The notes under the pieces: model-generated
The model's database searches: none
Told to the model about the DNA's origin: nothing
The model's input: only the letters and a program-made list of their open reading frames with translations
Origin: an uncultured Clostridia bacterium
Lineage (GTDB): Bacteria > Bacillota > Clostridia > Christensenellales > Aristaeellaceae
Reading direction: 5' to 3'
NCBI GenBank assembly: GCA_947166385.1
Contig: CAMVEB010000002.1
Coordinates: 151,307 to 215,306 of the forward strand
DNA: 64,000 nt
Position numbers and translations under genes: made by a program
Shown: in pieces, positions 18,986 to 26,598 of the stretch
Layout: each line of letters opens with the position of its first letter
Position numbering within the stretch: position 1 is the first letter of the stretch

Positions 18986-19034
18986 AAAACGGGACAGTAT
19001 CCTGTCCTCATTGGAAATGGAAGGAATCGCATAC

Positions 19035-19661
19035 ATGAGTCGATGTGTGATTATCGGCGGGGCTGAGATAAACGGATATGAGCGGATTCGCCGGAATCTG
19101 CGAAAGGATGATTTCTTCATTTGCTGCGACAGCGGACTGAAACATACGGAATCTCTGGGAATTATCCCTTCCCTCATCGTGGGGGATTTTGATTCGCATG
19201 AACGACCGGAACCCCCCGTTGAAACCATCGTGCTTCCAAGGGAAAAGGATGATACAGATACGATGTATGCGGCGCGGGAAGCTGTGAGGCGCGGGTTTGA
19301 GGACTTCCTGCTGATCGGAGTGACAGGAGAGAGATTTGATCACACATTCGGGAATGTTGCATTGCTGCTATGGCTGGATGCTCTTGGGAAAAAAGCCAGG
19401 ATCATGGATGACTATTCCGAAATGGAGATTGTTTCGAGGGAGACGAAGGAAATCAATGACACTTATGCTTTCTTTTCGTTGCTGAATATCAGCGGAACTG
19501 CGGAACAGATTACAATCAGCGGGGCAAAGTATCCACTGAACGGAGCTGCCATTCACAGCGAGTATCAGTATGGCATCAGCAATGAAGTGATGCCTGGAAA
19601 AAAAGCAACCGTATCGGTGGGCAAAGGCAAACTGCTGCTTGTGAAGATTTTCCCGGACTGA
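19035..19661 (+). CDS. thiN: thiamine pyrophosphokinase
   Basis: 208 residues. It makes thiamine pyrophosphate from thiamine and ATP, the last step of salvage and the ligand of the riboswitch that controls this operon. The N-terminal domain has CDSGLKH and IVGDFDSH (the metal-binding GDFDS motif), PREKDDTDT (substrate-binding) and LIGVTGERFDHTFGN (the GxxGxRxDH motif). The C-terminal beta-sandwich ends with ISNE and a closing strand rich in basic residues. ATG 19035 chosen for GGAAGGA upstream; an ATG 18 bases earlier is possible. Confidence 0.94.
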   Translation: MSRCVIIGGAEINGYERIRRNLRKDDFFICCDSGLKHTESLGIIPSLIVGDFDSHERPEPPVETIVLPREKDDTDTMYAAREAVRRGFEDFLLIGVTGERFDHTFGNVALLLWLDALGKKARIMDDYSEMEIVSRETKEINDTYAFFSLLNISGTAEQITISGAKYPLNGAAIHSEYQYGISNEVMPGKKATVSVGKGKLLLVKIFPD

Positions 19662-19787
19662 TGATGAATACTGGCCATGTCAGCCGTTCCTCTTTCTGAA
19701 AAAGTTACAAAAATGTGAAACTGCAGCCAAAAAACTGTTTATCATTCAGCGGGTCGACAGGGATCCGGAGGCCATTCCACTATATGT

Positions 19788-19816
19788 TTGACAAAGTATG
19801 CAGCGTATGATACTAT
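19788..19816 (+). promoter_or_regulatory. sigma-A promoter for the DUF3048 lipoprotein gene
   Basis: TTGACA (19788-19793), 17-base spacer, TACTAT (19811-19816). It lies in a 204-base gap after thiN that otherwise shows no gene or clear terminator. Confidence 0.82.
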
Positions 19817-19865
19817 ATATCTGTTCCGAAAATATTACGGAATTGTGAAGGAGAGTGATGGGCCC

Positions 19866-21164
19866 TTGAAAAAAATCCTGAGTATTCTGATGATTCTGGC
19901 CCTTCTGGCGGCCTGTGTTTCCGCAGGGGCGGAGACAGTTGTGGATGCGGAAAGTCCGCGCAACATTACCATTACGCCCGCGGGCGCCAATGAAGTTCCC
20001 GCAAATATCAGCCCGGTGACCGGACGCAATCTGGCGGAACTGCCTGTGCCGGACGGCTTTCTGGGCATGGCGACAGACGGGATTTACTTCCCCGTGATGG
20101 TACAGCATAACGGATTTGCCAGCGGGACAGGCAATTCTTCCCCCTGGAACGGTTCCTATGCAGATGTGTTCTATGAACAGCCGAAAGCACAGACGGGATA
20201 CACGCGGATGACCATGCTGTTCAACGATATGTATCCCCAGTATGTCGGCGCATCCCGGTCCATCCGTGTCGGTCATGTGTGGAACCGTCAGGAATGGGAT
20301 GCGATGCTGCTGTATGCCGGCCAGCAGGAAGCTGTCAACGAACGCTACAATACGAACGTTCTGGATGCCTTCCGTGAACTGAAAGTCGGCCTTTCCGGCA
20401 ACCCGAATGTTCCGCTGGATCAGCGCAGGGTGTTCAACGCACTGGACGGATCCCGCCCCTGGACGGATTACCGCTACCGTGTGCGCCATATGCCTTCTTC
20501 CTACAACGTGGTATGGGATCTGCAGCTCATGTCGATGAAGATCTTCAACAGGGAACTGACTTTCCCGAACCATACGTGGAAATTCGCGGAAGACCTGCCG
20601 CAGGCAGGCGACGATGCCAGCCGCGTCTACGTGATGTACAATAAGAACAAGGCCGGAAGCGGCAATGCCGATGTGGAAGACGGCGCATATTACTTCAACA
20701 GCATGTTTGAGTATGACGAGGATGAGAACGTCTACTACCGGTATTTCCTCACCAGCCTGAATGACGCGCCGACCGCTGAAAATACCAAGCTTTTCACGGA
20801 ACTGGCCCCGACCAATATCGTACGCAGCGCGAAGAAGGAAGATGGATGGTACCGGCTGGAATGCGAACCGGCCCCCGGCGAGGCTATCACCTTCAGCAAT
20901 GTGATTGTACAGATGATTGACATGAAATGGCCTTCCGGTGAACAGCCCTATCCGATCCTGACCGGAGAAGGCAACGCGGACTATTTCATGGGCGGCAAGC
21001 ACATCAGCGGTGTCTGGAAACGGGACACCTACAATGACCGTACCGTGTTCTACGGAGAGGACGGCCAGGAGATTGCCCTGCAGCCCGGAAAGACCATCAT
21101 CCTGCAGCTGGACTATAACACGGTTGTAGGCGGAGACAAAGTTCGTCAGCTGAAATACGAATAA
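19866..21164 (+). CDS. DUF3048 domain lipoprotein (YerB-like)
   Basis: 432 residues from a TTG start at 19866 with AAGGAGAG upstream. YerB-type proteins are exported lipoproteins of unknown function with two DUF3048 domains. The signal peptide ends in LLAAC, a good lipobox placing the lipid-modified Cys at residue 17. The N-terminal domain shows DGIYFPVMVQHN, the ADVFYEQ and GYTRMTMLF motifs and the SRSIR segment. The C-terminal domain ends with GNADYFMGGKHISGVWKRD and LQPGKTIILQLD, both diagnostic. It is a single-gene unit with its own promoter and terminator, next to the two-component system. Confidence 0.9.
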   Translation: MKKILSILMILALLAACVSAGAETVVDAESPRNITITPAGANEVPANISPVTGRNLAELPVPDGFLGMATDGIYFPVMVQHNGFASGTGNSSPWNGSYADVFYEQPKAQTGYTRMTMLFNDMYPQYVGASRSIRVGHVWNRQEWDAMLLYAGQQEAVNERYNTNVLDAFRELKVGLSGNPNVPLDQRRVFNALDGSRPWTDYRYRVRHMPSSYNVVWDLQLMSMKIFNRELTFPNHTWKFAEDLPQAGDDASRVYVMYNKNKAGSGNADVEDGAYYFNSMFEYDEDENVYYRYFLTSLNDAPTAENTKLFTELAPTNIVRSAKKEDGWYRLECEPAPGEAITFSNVIVQMIDMKWPSGEQPYPILTGEGNADYFMGGKHISGVWKRDTYNDRTVFYGEDGQEIALQPGKTIILQLDYNTVVGGDKVRQLKYE

Positions 21165-21186
21165 TTCCTTCCCCTGGGAGAAACCG

Positions 21187-21215
21187 GACCGCCAGCTTTT
21201 GCCGGCGGTTCTTTT
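21187..21215 (+). terminator. intrinsic terminator after the DUF3048 gene
   Basis: Stem ACCGCC/GGCGGT (21188-21193 with 21204-21209) extended by GC pairs toward the loop, followed by TCTTTTC. Moderate strength. Confidence 0.65.
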
Positions 21216-21298
21216 CATGAGTTTTTCAATCATCCGGTGAGAATTGGGGAAGAATGTGAAGGAATGGCGTGCGTATGACCCAAAATCGTAACAAACTC

Positions 21299-21327
21299 TT
21301 GCTTTTTTGGAACAAATAGGATAAAAT
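21299..21327 (+). promoter_or_regulatory. sigma-A promoter for the two-component operon
   Basis: TTGCTT (21299-21304), 17-base spacer, TAAAAT (21322-21327), 33 bases before the response regulator start. Confidence 0.65.
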
Positions 21328-21360
21328 CTTTCCGATAATGGTTACGAAAGGGTGTTATCG

Positions 21361-22053
21361 GTGGGAAAACGGATCCTTTTGGTCGATGATGAACCCCTGA
21401 TCCTGAAGGGACTGAAATATACCCTGGAGCAGGAAGGATATGAAACAGAAAGCGCCATGGACGGAGAAGAAGCGCTTTCCATGTTTGAATCCGGGAATTT
21501 CGACCTGATTTTGCTGGACGTCATGCTGCCGAAGATGGACGGCATTGCGGTGTGCCAGCGGATCCGTGAACGCAGCGATGTACCGATTATCATGTTGACC
21601 GCCAAGGGCGAGGATATGGACAAGATTCTCGGACTGGAATACGGCGCGGATGACTATATGACGAAACCGTTCAACATCCTGGAGGTCAAAGCCAGGATCA
21701 AGACAATTCTCCGCCGGGTTTCCGGAAATATGCAGCAACAGGAACACCGGGTGATCCGCGTGCACGACATGGAGATCAACCTGGTCAAGCGCAGCGTGAC
21801 GCTGGGCGGAAAGGATGTCAAGCTTACCGCGAAGGAATTTGACCTGCTGCAGATGTTTGTATCCAACCGGGGCACAGTGTTCAGCCGTGAACAGATGCTT
21901 GAAACCGTATGGAAATATGACTATGCCGGGGATGCCCGGACGGTGGATGTGCATATTCGCCGCCTGAGGGAAAAGATTGAACGGGATACTTCCAAGCCTG
22001 AATTCATCTTTACCAAATGGGGAGTTGGTTACTATTTCACGGACCAGGACTAA
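21361..22053 (+). CDS. OmpR/PhoB-family response regulator
   Basis: 230 residues from GTG 21361, chosen for AAAGGG eight bases upstream; GTG 21352 would add three residues. The receiver domain (1-~120) has the acidic pair DDE near the start, the phospho-acceptor Asp53 in LLLDVMLPKMDG, the switch Thr in MLTAKGED and Lys in MTKPFN. The C-terminal winged helix (~130-230) has LTAKEFDLL, the recognition-helix segment DARTVDVHIRRLREKIE and the closing WGVGYYF. It resembles the WalR/PhoP group. It overlaps the kinase gene and is in one operon with a GerMN lipoprotein, upstream of htrA. Confidence 0.95.
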   Translation: MGKRILLVDDEPLILKGLKYTLEQEGYETESAMDGEEALSMFESGNFDLILLDVMLPKMDGIAVCQRIRERSDVPIIMLTAKGEDMDKILGLEYGADDYMTKPFNILEVKARIKTILRRVSGNMQQQEHRVIRVHDMEINLVKRSVTLGGKDVKLTAKEFDLLQMFVSNRGTVFSREQMLETVWKYDYAGDARTVDVHIRRLREKIERDTSKPEFIFTKWGVGYYFTDQD

Positions 22054-23500
22054 TCGCTTTTTCGGAGCCAGCATCAGGTGGAAAATCCTGCTGGCTTTTT
22101 TTGTCATTGTGGGCTTATCCTTCGCTGTGGCAGCAACCAACCTGACCGGACTGGTCCGGCAGTATCTGTTTGAACAACGTACGCATGAAGACCGCCTCCT
22201 GACCGAGAAGGCCGCCGCTTCGGCAGCGCCTTTTTTTGCTGTGGCAGACGCGGAGGGGACCGGCCGGATTATCGCAGAAAACGCGGCGGCCATGGACGGA
22301 CGGATTCTGCTGATTGACCGGGACGGAAAAGTCCAGTTTGATTCCATGAGAGAGCTGAGCGGACATAGGCTGCAGATGGAGGAAGTGCTGCAGGTGCTGA
22401 CCGGCGGCGCGGAGCAGGCTTACGGGATCCATACCCCGGGAGAGGCGGAGACAGAGCGGATGGGCGGAACGGGCAGCGGGCATCTGGCTTACAGCGTCCA
22501 TGCCATGGAAGGAGAAAAGGGTCTGATCGGGGCGCTAGTGTATGTGAGCCGGATTCAGCCGTTGATGGACTCCCTGAACCAGATGCAGTGGCAGCTGCGC
22601 AGCGTGTTTATCGTAATTGCTTTAGCAGCACTGGTGCTGGCACTTTTCCTGAGCCAGGTGCTGACGAAACCGATTACCAATATGAGCCGGTCCATGCGGA
22701 AGATGGGGAAAGGCGATCTGAGCGTCCGCGTACCGGAAAAAGGCAGCGGCGAACTGCGGGAACTGGCAGAAAACTACAATATGATGGCGGCTCAGCTGGA
22801 ACGCCTGGATAAAACGAGAAACCAATTCGTCTCCAATGCCAGCCATGAACTGAAGACACCGCTGACCACCATGAAGATCATGCTGGAGACAGTGATGTAC
22901 CAGCCGGATATGCCGCCGGACCTGCGGAATGAATTCATGCAGGATATGAACCACGAAATTGACCGGCTGACCGGGATTGTGACAGACTTGCTGACATTGA
23001 CGAAGATGGACAGCGAGCGGGGTGAAATCAAAAAAGAACCGGTGGATATGAGTGCACTGACCGAGGAAGTGCTGCGGATGCTGACGCCGGCCGCAGAACA
23101 GCGGAGACAGCAGATCCGGGGGAATATCCAACGGAATCTTCGCATGCTGGGCGACAGGGACCGGCTGAACCAGATCCTGTACAACCTGACAGACAATGCA
23201 ATCAAATACTCTCCGGACGGAGGAACGATTTCTGTTTCCCTGCAGCAGGAGGAGGACGCCCTGGTCTGGCGCGTGAAGGACAACGGTGTCGGGATCCCGG
23301 AAGCCGATCAGGAGCATATCTTCGAACGATTCTATCGGGTCGACAAAGCCAGAAGCCGGGAGACAGGCGGAACCGGATTGGGACTGAGTATTGTGAAGCA
23401 GCTTGTGACGCTGCATGACGGGGAGATTACCGTGAGCAGCCGGCCGGGAAAAGGATCTGAATTCAAGGTTACATTCCCGCAGGAAGGAGCAGAGAAATGA
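22025..23500 (+). CDS. sensor histidine kinase, WalK/PhoR-like
   Basis: About 491 residues; start uncertain because no ATG fits. TTG 22025 inside the regulator gene is taken, and a slightly later non-ATG start is possible. Order: transmembrane helix 1 (~residues 19-40), an extracellular sensor of ~150 residues, helix 2 (SVFIVIALAALVLALF), a HAMP linker, then HisKA with the phospho-acceptor His274 in NASHELKTPL. The ATPase domain follows, with N-box NLTDNAIKYSPDG, G1 DNGVGIP, F-box and G2 TGLGLSIVK. No PAS domain is seen between HAMP and HisKA, unlike B. subtilis WalK. It partners the adjacent regulator. Confidence 0.92.
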   Translation: MVTISRTRTNRFFGASIRWKILLAFFVIVGLSFAVAATNLTGLVRQYLFEQRTHEDRLLTEKAAASAAPFFAVADAEGTGRIIAENAAAMDGRILLIDRDGKVQFDSMRELSGHRLQMEEVLQVLTGGAEQAYGIHTPGEAETERMGGTGSGHLAYSVHAMEGEKGLIGALVYVSRIQPLMDSLNQMQWQLRSVFIVIALAALVLALFLSQVLTKPITNMSRSMRKMGKGDLSVRVPEKGSGELRELAENYNMMAAQLERLDKTRNQFVSNASHELKTPLTTMKIMLETVMYQPDMPPDLRNEFMQDMNHEIDRLTGIVTDLLTLTKMDSERGEIKKEPVDMSALTEEVLRMLTPAAEQRRQQIRGNIQRNLRMLGDRDRLNQILYNLTDNAIKYSPDGGTISVSLQQEEDALVWRVKDNGVGIPEADQEHIFERFYRVDKARSRETGGTGLGLSIVKQLVTLHDGEITVSSRPGKGSEFKVTFPQEGAEK

Positions 23501-25014
23501 GGAAGAAAACGATCTGTTTTCTGGCGGTGCTCTGCCTGCTTCCGGTGATGACGGGATGTATGCGGAACGGGGGAGAGGAGCAGGCTCCGAGTCCTACGCT
23601 GGCGCCAGCTTCCGTCCGATGGAATGCCCCGGACGGAGACCGGGTGATCCGGGAATCAGGAGAATACCTGTACTATGTACCGGAAGAGGATGAAGCGAAA
23701 CTGGTTCCCCGCAGTATTCATCTCGGGGAGGCAGACCTGAATGAAACAGCCGGAACACTGGCCGGGATTGTGCTAAAGGAAATCAGCGCGGGAAATGCTG
23801 TGCTGACGGAAAGGGAACTGGCTCTGTCCGGAAAAAATCACGTGGAGATCAGCGGGGGCGTATGCACGGTGAACCTGACATCTTCCGCACTGCAGCTGAG
23901 TTCCGCAGATTATTACAAAATCTCTCTGGCGCTGGCAACCACACTGTGCGGGCTGGAAGAGATCCGGTATGTGAATGTGCTGACGGCTAACCAGAGCGTG
24001 GCGCTGGATCCTGGCGGAAGCCTGCCGATGGGTTCGCTGACGGGGCATGCCGGGGAAAACCTTTCCGTGCTGTGGGAACAGATGGAAACCCGAAGAACAC
24101 CCCAGGGGGGGAATCCGGCTTCGGCACCACTGAACACGGAGGCAACGATCTACTATCCGTTACCGGAAGGACGCGGCATTGCCTGCGAATGCCGACGGAT
24201 CGCCTTTGAGGGACAGACCGCGGGACAACTGGCTTCCTACCTGCTGGATGCCATGAGCGCGGCGGTCAAGAACAGGCTCGGCGCGGCGGAGACGCCGGAT
24301 CTGTGGGAATATATGATTCATGAGCCCGTGAGCAGCGAGCTTGAAGAAGGCGGAAAACTGATTACCCTGAGTTTTCGCGGCGGACTGCAGGAACTGGCGG
24401 ATGGATGGAAGACGGAAGCCGCGTGCCTGGCGGCAGCGATTACCTGGACGCTGACTACTTTCATTCCGGGTGCGACAGCCGTGTGCTTCCGAATCGGTGA
24501 TAAACCGGTGACGGAACTGGACAGCAGCCGATTCCGGATCGATACTGTACTGGGCGGACTGATGCGGAGAAGCACCTTTGAGATGCTTTTGACAGGCAGT
24601 GTAACGGTTTTGTTTGAAAAGGAAGGAAAACTGGTCCGGGTTGAAAAACCCGCGGACCGGGAAACGGCGGACAGCCCCCGTGCACAGTTAAACGCGCTGA
24701 TCCAGGGACCGGACAGCCGGGAAAAGGAGAACGGCATGACAGCACCGCTGCCGACGGGTGTCCGGGAGGATGACCTGCTGGGCCTCGCGTCGGAGGAGGA
24801 TACGATGCTGGTGAATCTCAGCAGCCATTTCCGGGATGAGATAGAAGCCATGGGTCCGGAGAAAGAGACACTGCTGTGCTATGCCATGGTGAATACGCTG
24901 TGTCTGAACACAGGAAAGAAACGGGTATGTTTTTTCTTTGAGGGTGCTCAGCAGGAATGGATTGCCGGAGAGGTCTATTGGGCGGGGGAATTCATATATA
25001 ATCCGGAAATGTAA
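23497..25014 (+). CDS. lipoprotein with three GerMN-like repeats
   Basis: 505 residues; the start overlaps the kinase stop (ATGA), so it is translationally coupled to the sensor. A lipobox VMTGC puts the lipidated Cys at residue 21, followed by a Pro/Ser-rich spacer. The rest reads as three related GerMN-type modules. Module 1 (~55-175) has YLYYVPEED, VEISGGVCTVNLTSSAL and a YVNVLT strand. Module 2 (~215-345) has ATIYYPLPEG and a LAAAITWTLTTF helix. Module 3 (~365-500) has VTVLFEKEGKLV, LNALIQGP, TMLVNLSSHF and a YAMVNTLCLN helix. GerMN domains occur in spore germination and cell-wall proteins. Its position suggests an accessory or signal-input protein for the two-component system. Confidence 0.82.
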   Translation: MRKKTICFLAVLCLLPVMTGCMRNGGEEQAPSPTLAPASVRWNAPDGDRVIRESGEYLYYVPEEDEAKLVPRSIHLGEADLNETAGTLAGIVLKEISAGNAVLTERELALSGKNHVEISGGVCTVNLTSSALQLSSADYYKISLALATTLCGLEEIRYVNVLTANQSVALDPGGSLPMGSLTGHAGENLSVLWEQMETRRTPQGGNPASAPLNTEATIYYPLPEGRGIACECRRIAFEGQTAGQLASYLLDAMSAAVKNRLGAAETPDLWEYMIHEPVSSELEEGGKLITLSFRGGLQELADGWKTEAACLAAAITWTLTTFIPGATAVCFRIGDKPVTELDSSRFRIDTVLGGLMRRSTFEMLLTGSVTVLFEKEGKLVRVEKPADRETADSPRAQLNALIQGPDSREKENGMTAPLPTGVREDDLLGLASEEDTMLVNLSSHFRDEIEAMGPEKETLLCYAMVNTLCLNTGKKRVCFFFEGAQQEWIAGEVYWAGEFIYNPEM

Positions 25015-25018
25015 AATG

Positions 25019-25040
25019 TTCATATTCCGTTCATATTCCG
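25019..25040 (+). repeat. tandem 11-bp direct repeats at the htrA promoter (candidate response-regulator box)
   Basis: TTCATATTCCG occurs twice head to tail (25019-25029 and 25030-25040), a spacing of one DNA helical turn, ending 15 bases before the -10 box. PhoB/WalR-type regulators bind such direct repeats with 11-bp period. The OmpR-family regulator encoded upstream is the natural candidate; binding is inferred. Confidence 0.55.
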
Positions 25041-25055
25041 GACAAAATACCGGGA

Positions 25056-25061
25056 TATAAT
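25056..25061 (+). promoter_or_regulatory. -10 box of the htrA promoter
   Basis: Perfect TATAAT, 31 bases before the htrA start. No good -35 hexamer exists at the proper distance; that region is occupied by the tandem repeats, as expected for an activator-dependent promoter. Confidence 0.65.
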
Positions 25062-25092
25062 CGCATCGAAAACCGAAAGGAGGTATTTCAAG

Positions 25093-26391
25093 ATGAAACT
25101 AATTAGCAGAAAAGTCCTCGGATATATTGCCCTGGCCCTGGTATGTGTAATGGCCGGGAGTATGCTGGGTGCGGCCCATACCGCCACAGCGGAAAACAAC
25201 AGCTCACTGGCTACGCTTTTCACGGAGCCAGTTGCAAAGGTGCGGGACAGCGTAGTCGGCGTGAATAACTACCAGATTGTCAGCAACTACGGAAACAGCT
25301 ACGGCAACGGTTACGGCTACGGAAACGGATTCCCCTGGGATTTCTTCGGATACGGATACGGAAACGGCTACGGCAATGGTTATAACCAGCCGGATTCCTC
25401 CAAGGAAGTAAAGTACGGCAGCGGCAGCGGCGTGGTTATCGCCAAGGGATACGTGCTGACAAACTACCATGTGGTTGAAGATGCCCACAGCCTGAAAGTA
25501 TCGGTAGATAACGATGAGGAAAACCTCTATGACGCGACCGTAGTGGCCTCTGACGCCAATAAGGATGTTGCGGTCCTGTACGCGCCGGATCTGCCTCTGG
25601 AGCCTGTGGCGCTGGGTGACAGCGACGAGATGGAAGTCGGTGACTGGTGCTTCCTGGTGGGCAACGCCATCGGGTTTACCAAGACCGTAACTCATGGCAT
25701 TGTTTCCGGCGTGGACCGCGAAATCGCAAGCGACAACACGGAAAGAGACCGCTTCGGAAAGGTCAATAAGGTCGTTAATACGATGATCCAGACGGATGCG
25801 GCAATCAACAGCGGCAACAGCGGCGGCGGCATGTTTAACCTGGCCGGAGAACTGGTCGGCATTCCGACGCTGAAGTATACCGGCAGCCGCTATTCCGGCA
25901 ATGCTACGGTGGAAAGCATTGGTATGTGTATCCCGATCAACGAAGCAAAGGACGTTATCCAGGAAGCCCTGAACGGGGAAAAGCCTGCTGCGGACCGCAC
26001 GGAGAACGACAGCGACGAAGATGCTGAAACCCCCGAAAACCGGAGTGACCGCTACGGCAAACCGAGGCTAGGCGTGACTGTGAGCACGTTGACCACGAAC
26101 GGACAGCTGCCCAATGGCGCCTATATTGTGAAGGTGGAAGCGGGAAGCCCGGCGGAGAAGGCAGGACTGCTGGCCGGAGATATCCTTGTGGAGCTGAACG
26201 GCGAGGTGGTTTCCAATACCAGCGATATGATGAAGTACCTGGAATCCTGCAAGGAAGGCGATGTGGTTACCGTCACTGTATGGCGGCCCACAGAGGTACA
26301 GGACGCGGAGAACGGACGGATCAGCTTGGACGGTGAATATATAGAGAATATCCAGGTGAGCCTGGCCATGCTGGACGGCGTCGCCCAGTAA
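25093..26391 (+). CDS. htrA: HtrA/DegP-type serine protease with PDZ domain
   Basis: 432 residues. Membrane-anchored or secreted quality-control protease. The N-terminal hydrophobic segment (residues ~8-30) may be an anchor or a signal peptide. The trypsin-like domain has the full catalytic triad: His126 in LTNYHVV, Asp158 in NKDVAVL and Ser243 in SGNSGGG. A PDZ domain (~325-425) has the LGVTV carboxylate loop, GSPAEKAGL and GDILVELNGE. Between the first strands of the protease (residues ~64-100) is a Gly/Tyr/Asn-rich stretch of GYGNG-type repeats with a central FPWDFFGY, in the position of the regulatory LA loop of DegP. It lies behind the two-component/GerMN genes with its own -10 box. An AAAGGAGG site precedes the ATG. 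Confidence 0.95.
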   Translation: MKLISRKVLGYIALALVCVMAGSMLGAAHTATAENNSSLATLFTEPVAKVRDSVVGVNNYQIVSNYGNSYGNGYGYGNGFPWDFFGYGYGNGYGNGYNQPDSSKEVKYGSGSGVVIAKGYVLTNYHVVEDAHSLKVSVDNDEENLYDATVVASDANKDVAVLYAPDLPLEPVALGDSDEMEVGDWCFLVGNAIGFTKTVTHGIVSGVDREIASDNTERDRFGKVNKVVNTMIQTDAAINSGNSGGGMFNLAGELVGIPTLKYTGSRYSGNATVESIGMCIPINEAKDVIQEALNGEKPAADRTENDSDEDAETPENRSDRYGKPRLGVTVSTLTTNGQLPNGAYIVKVEAGSPAEKAGLLAGDILVELNGEVVSNTSDMMKYLESCKEGDVVTVTVWRPTEVQDAENGRISLDGEYIENIQVSLAMLDGVAQ

Positions 26392-26406
26392 CCTGTCTGA
26401 AACATC

Positions 26407-26436
26407 AAACCGGAGAGAGAAATCTCTCCGGTTTTT
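26407..26436 (+). terminator. intrinsic terminator after htrA
   Basis: Perfect 12-bp stem (26407-26418 with 26423-26434), loop GAAA, T-run at 26432-26436. Confidence 0.9.
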
Positions 26437-26524
26437 ACGTACTACAACCCGGAAGGCAGGTTGCTGAGAAGCAGGGACTGAAGGAAAATGGACGAAAATG
26501 GACAAGAAACGACCAAATCCACAC

Positions 26525-26553
26525 TTTTCAGAAGCAAGGAAATGGTCTATAAT
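26525..26553 (+). promoter_or_regulatory. sigma-A promoter for prs
   Basis: TTTTCA (26525-26530), 17-base spacer, TATAAT (26548-26553), 45 bases before the start codon. Confidence 0.65.
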
Positions 26554-26598
26554 AAGCATGTGTGGAGTGTCCTTTTAGACCTGAGAGGGAGGAACACC

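Noticed and set aside
25290..25395. Short nucleotide repeats (GGAAACGGCTACGG-like) as a possible CRISPR or minisatellite
   Set aside because: They keep the reading frame and encode the GYGNG stretch of HtrA; no spacer structure exists.
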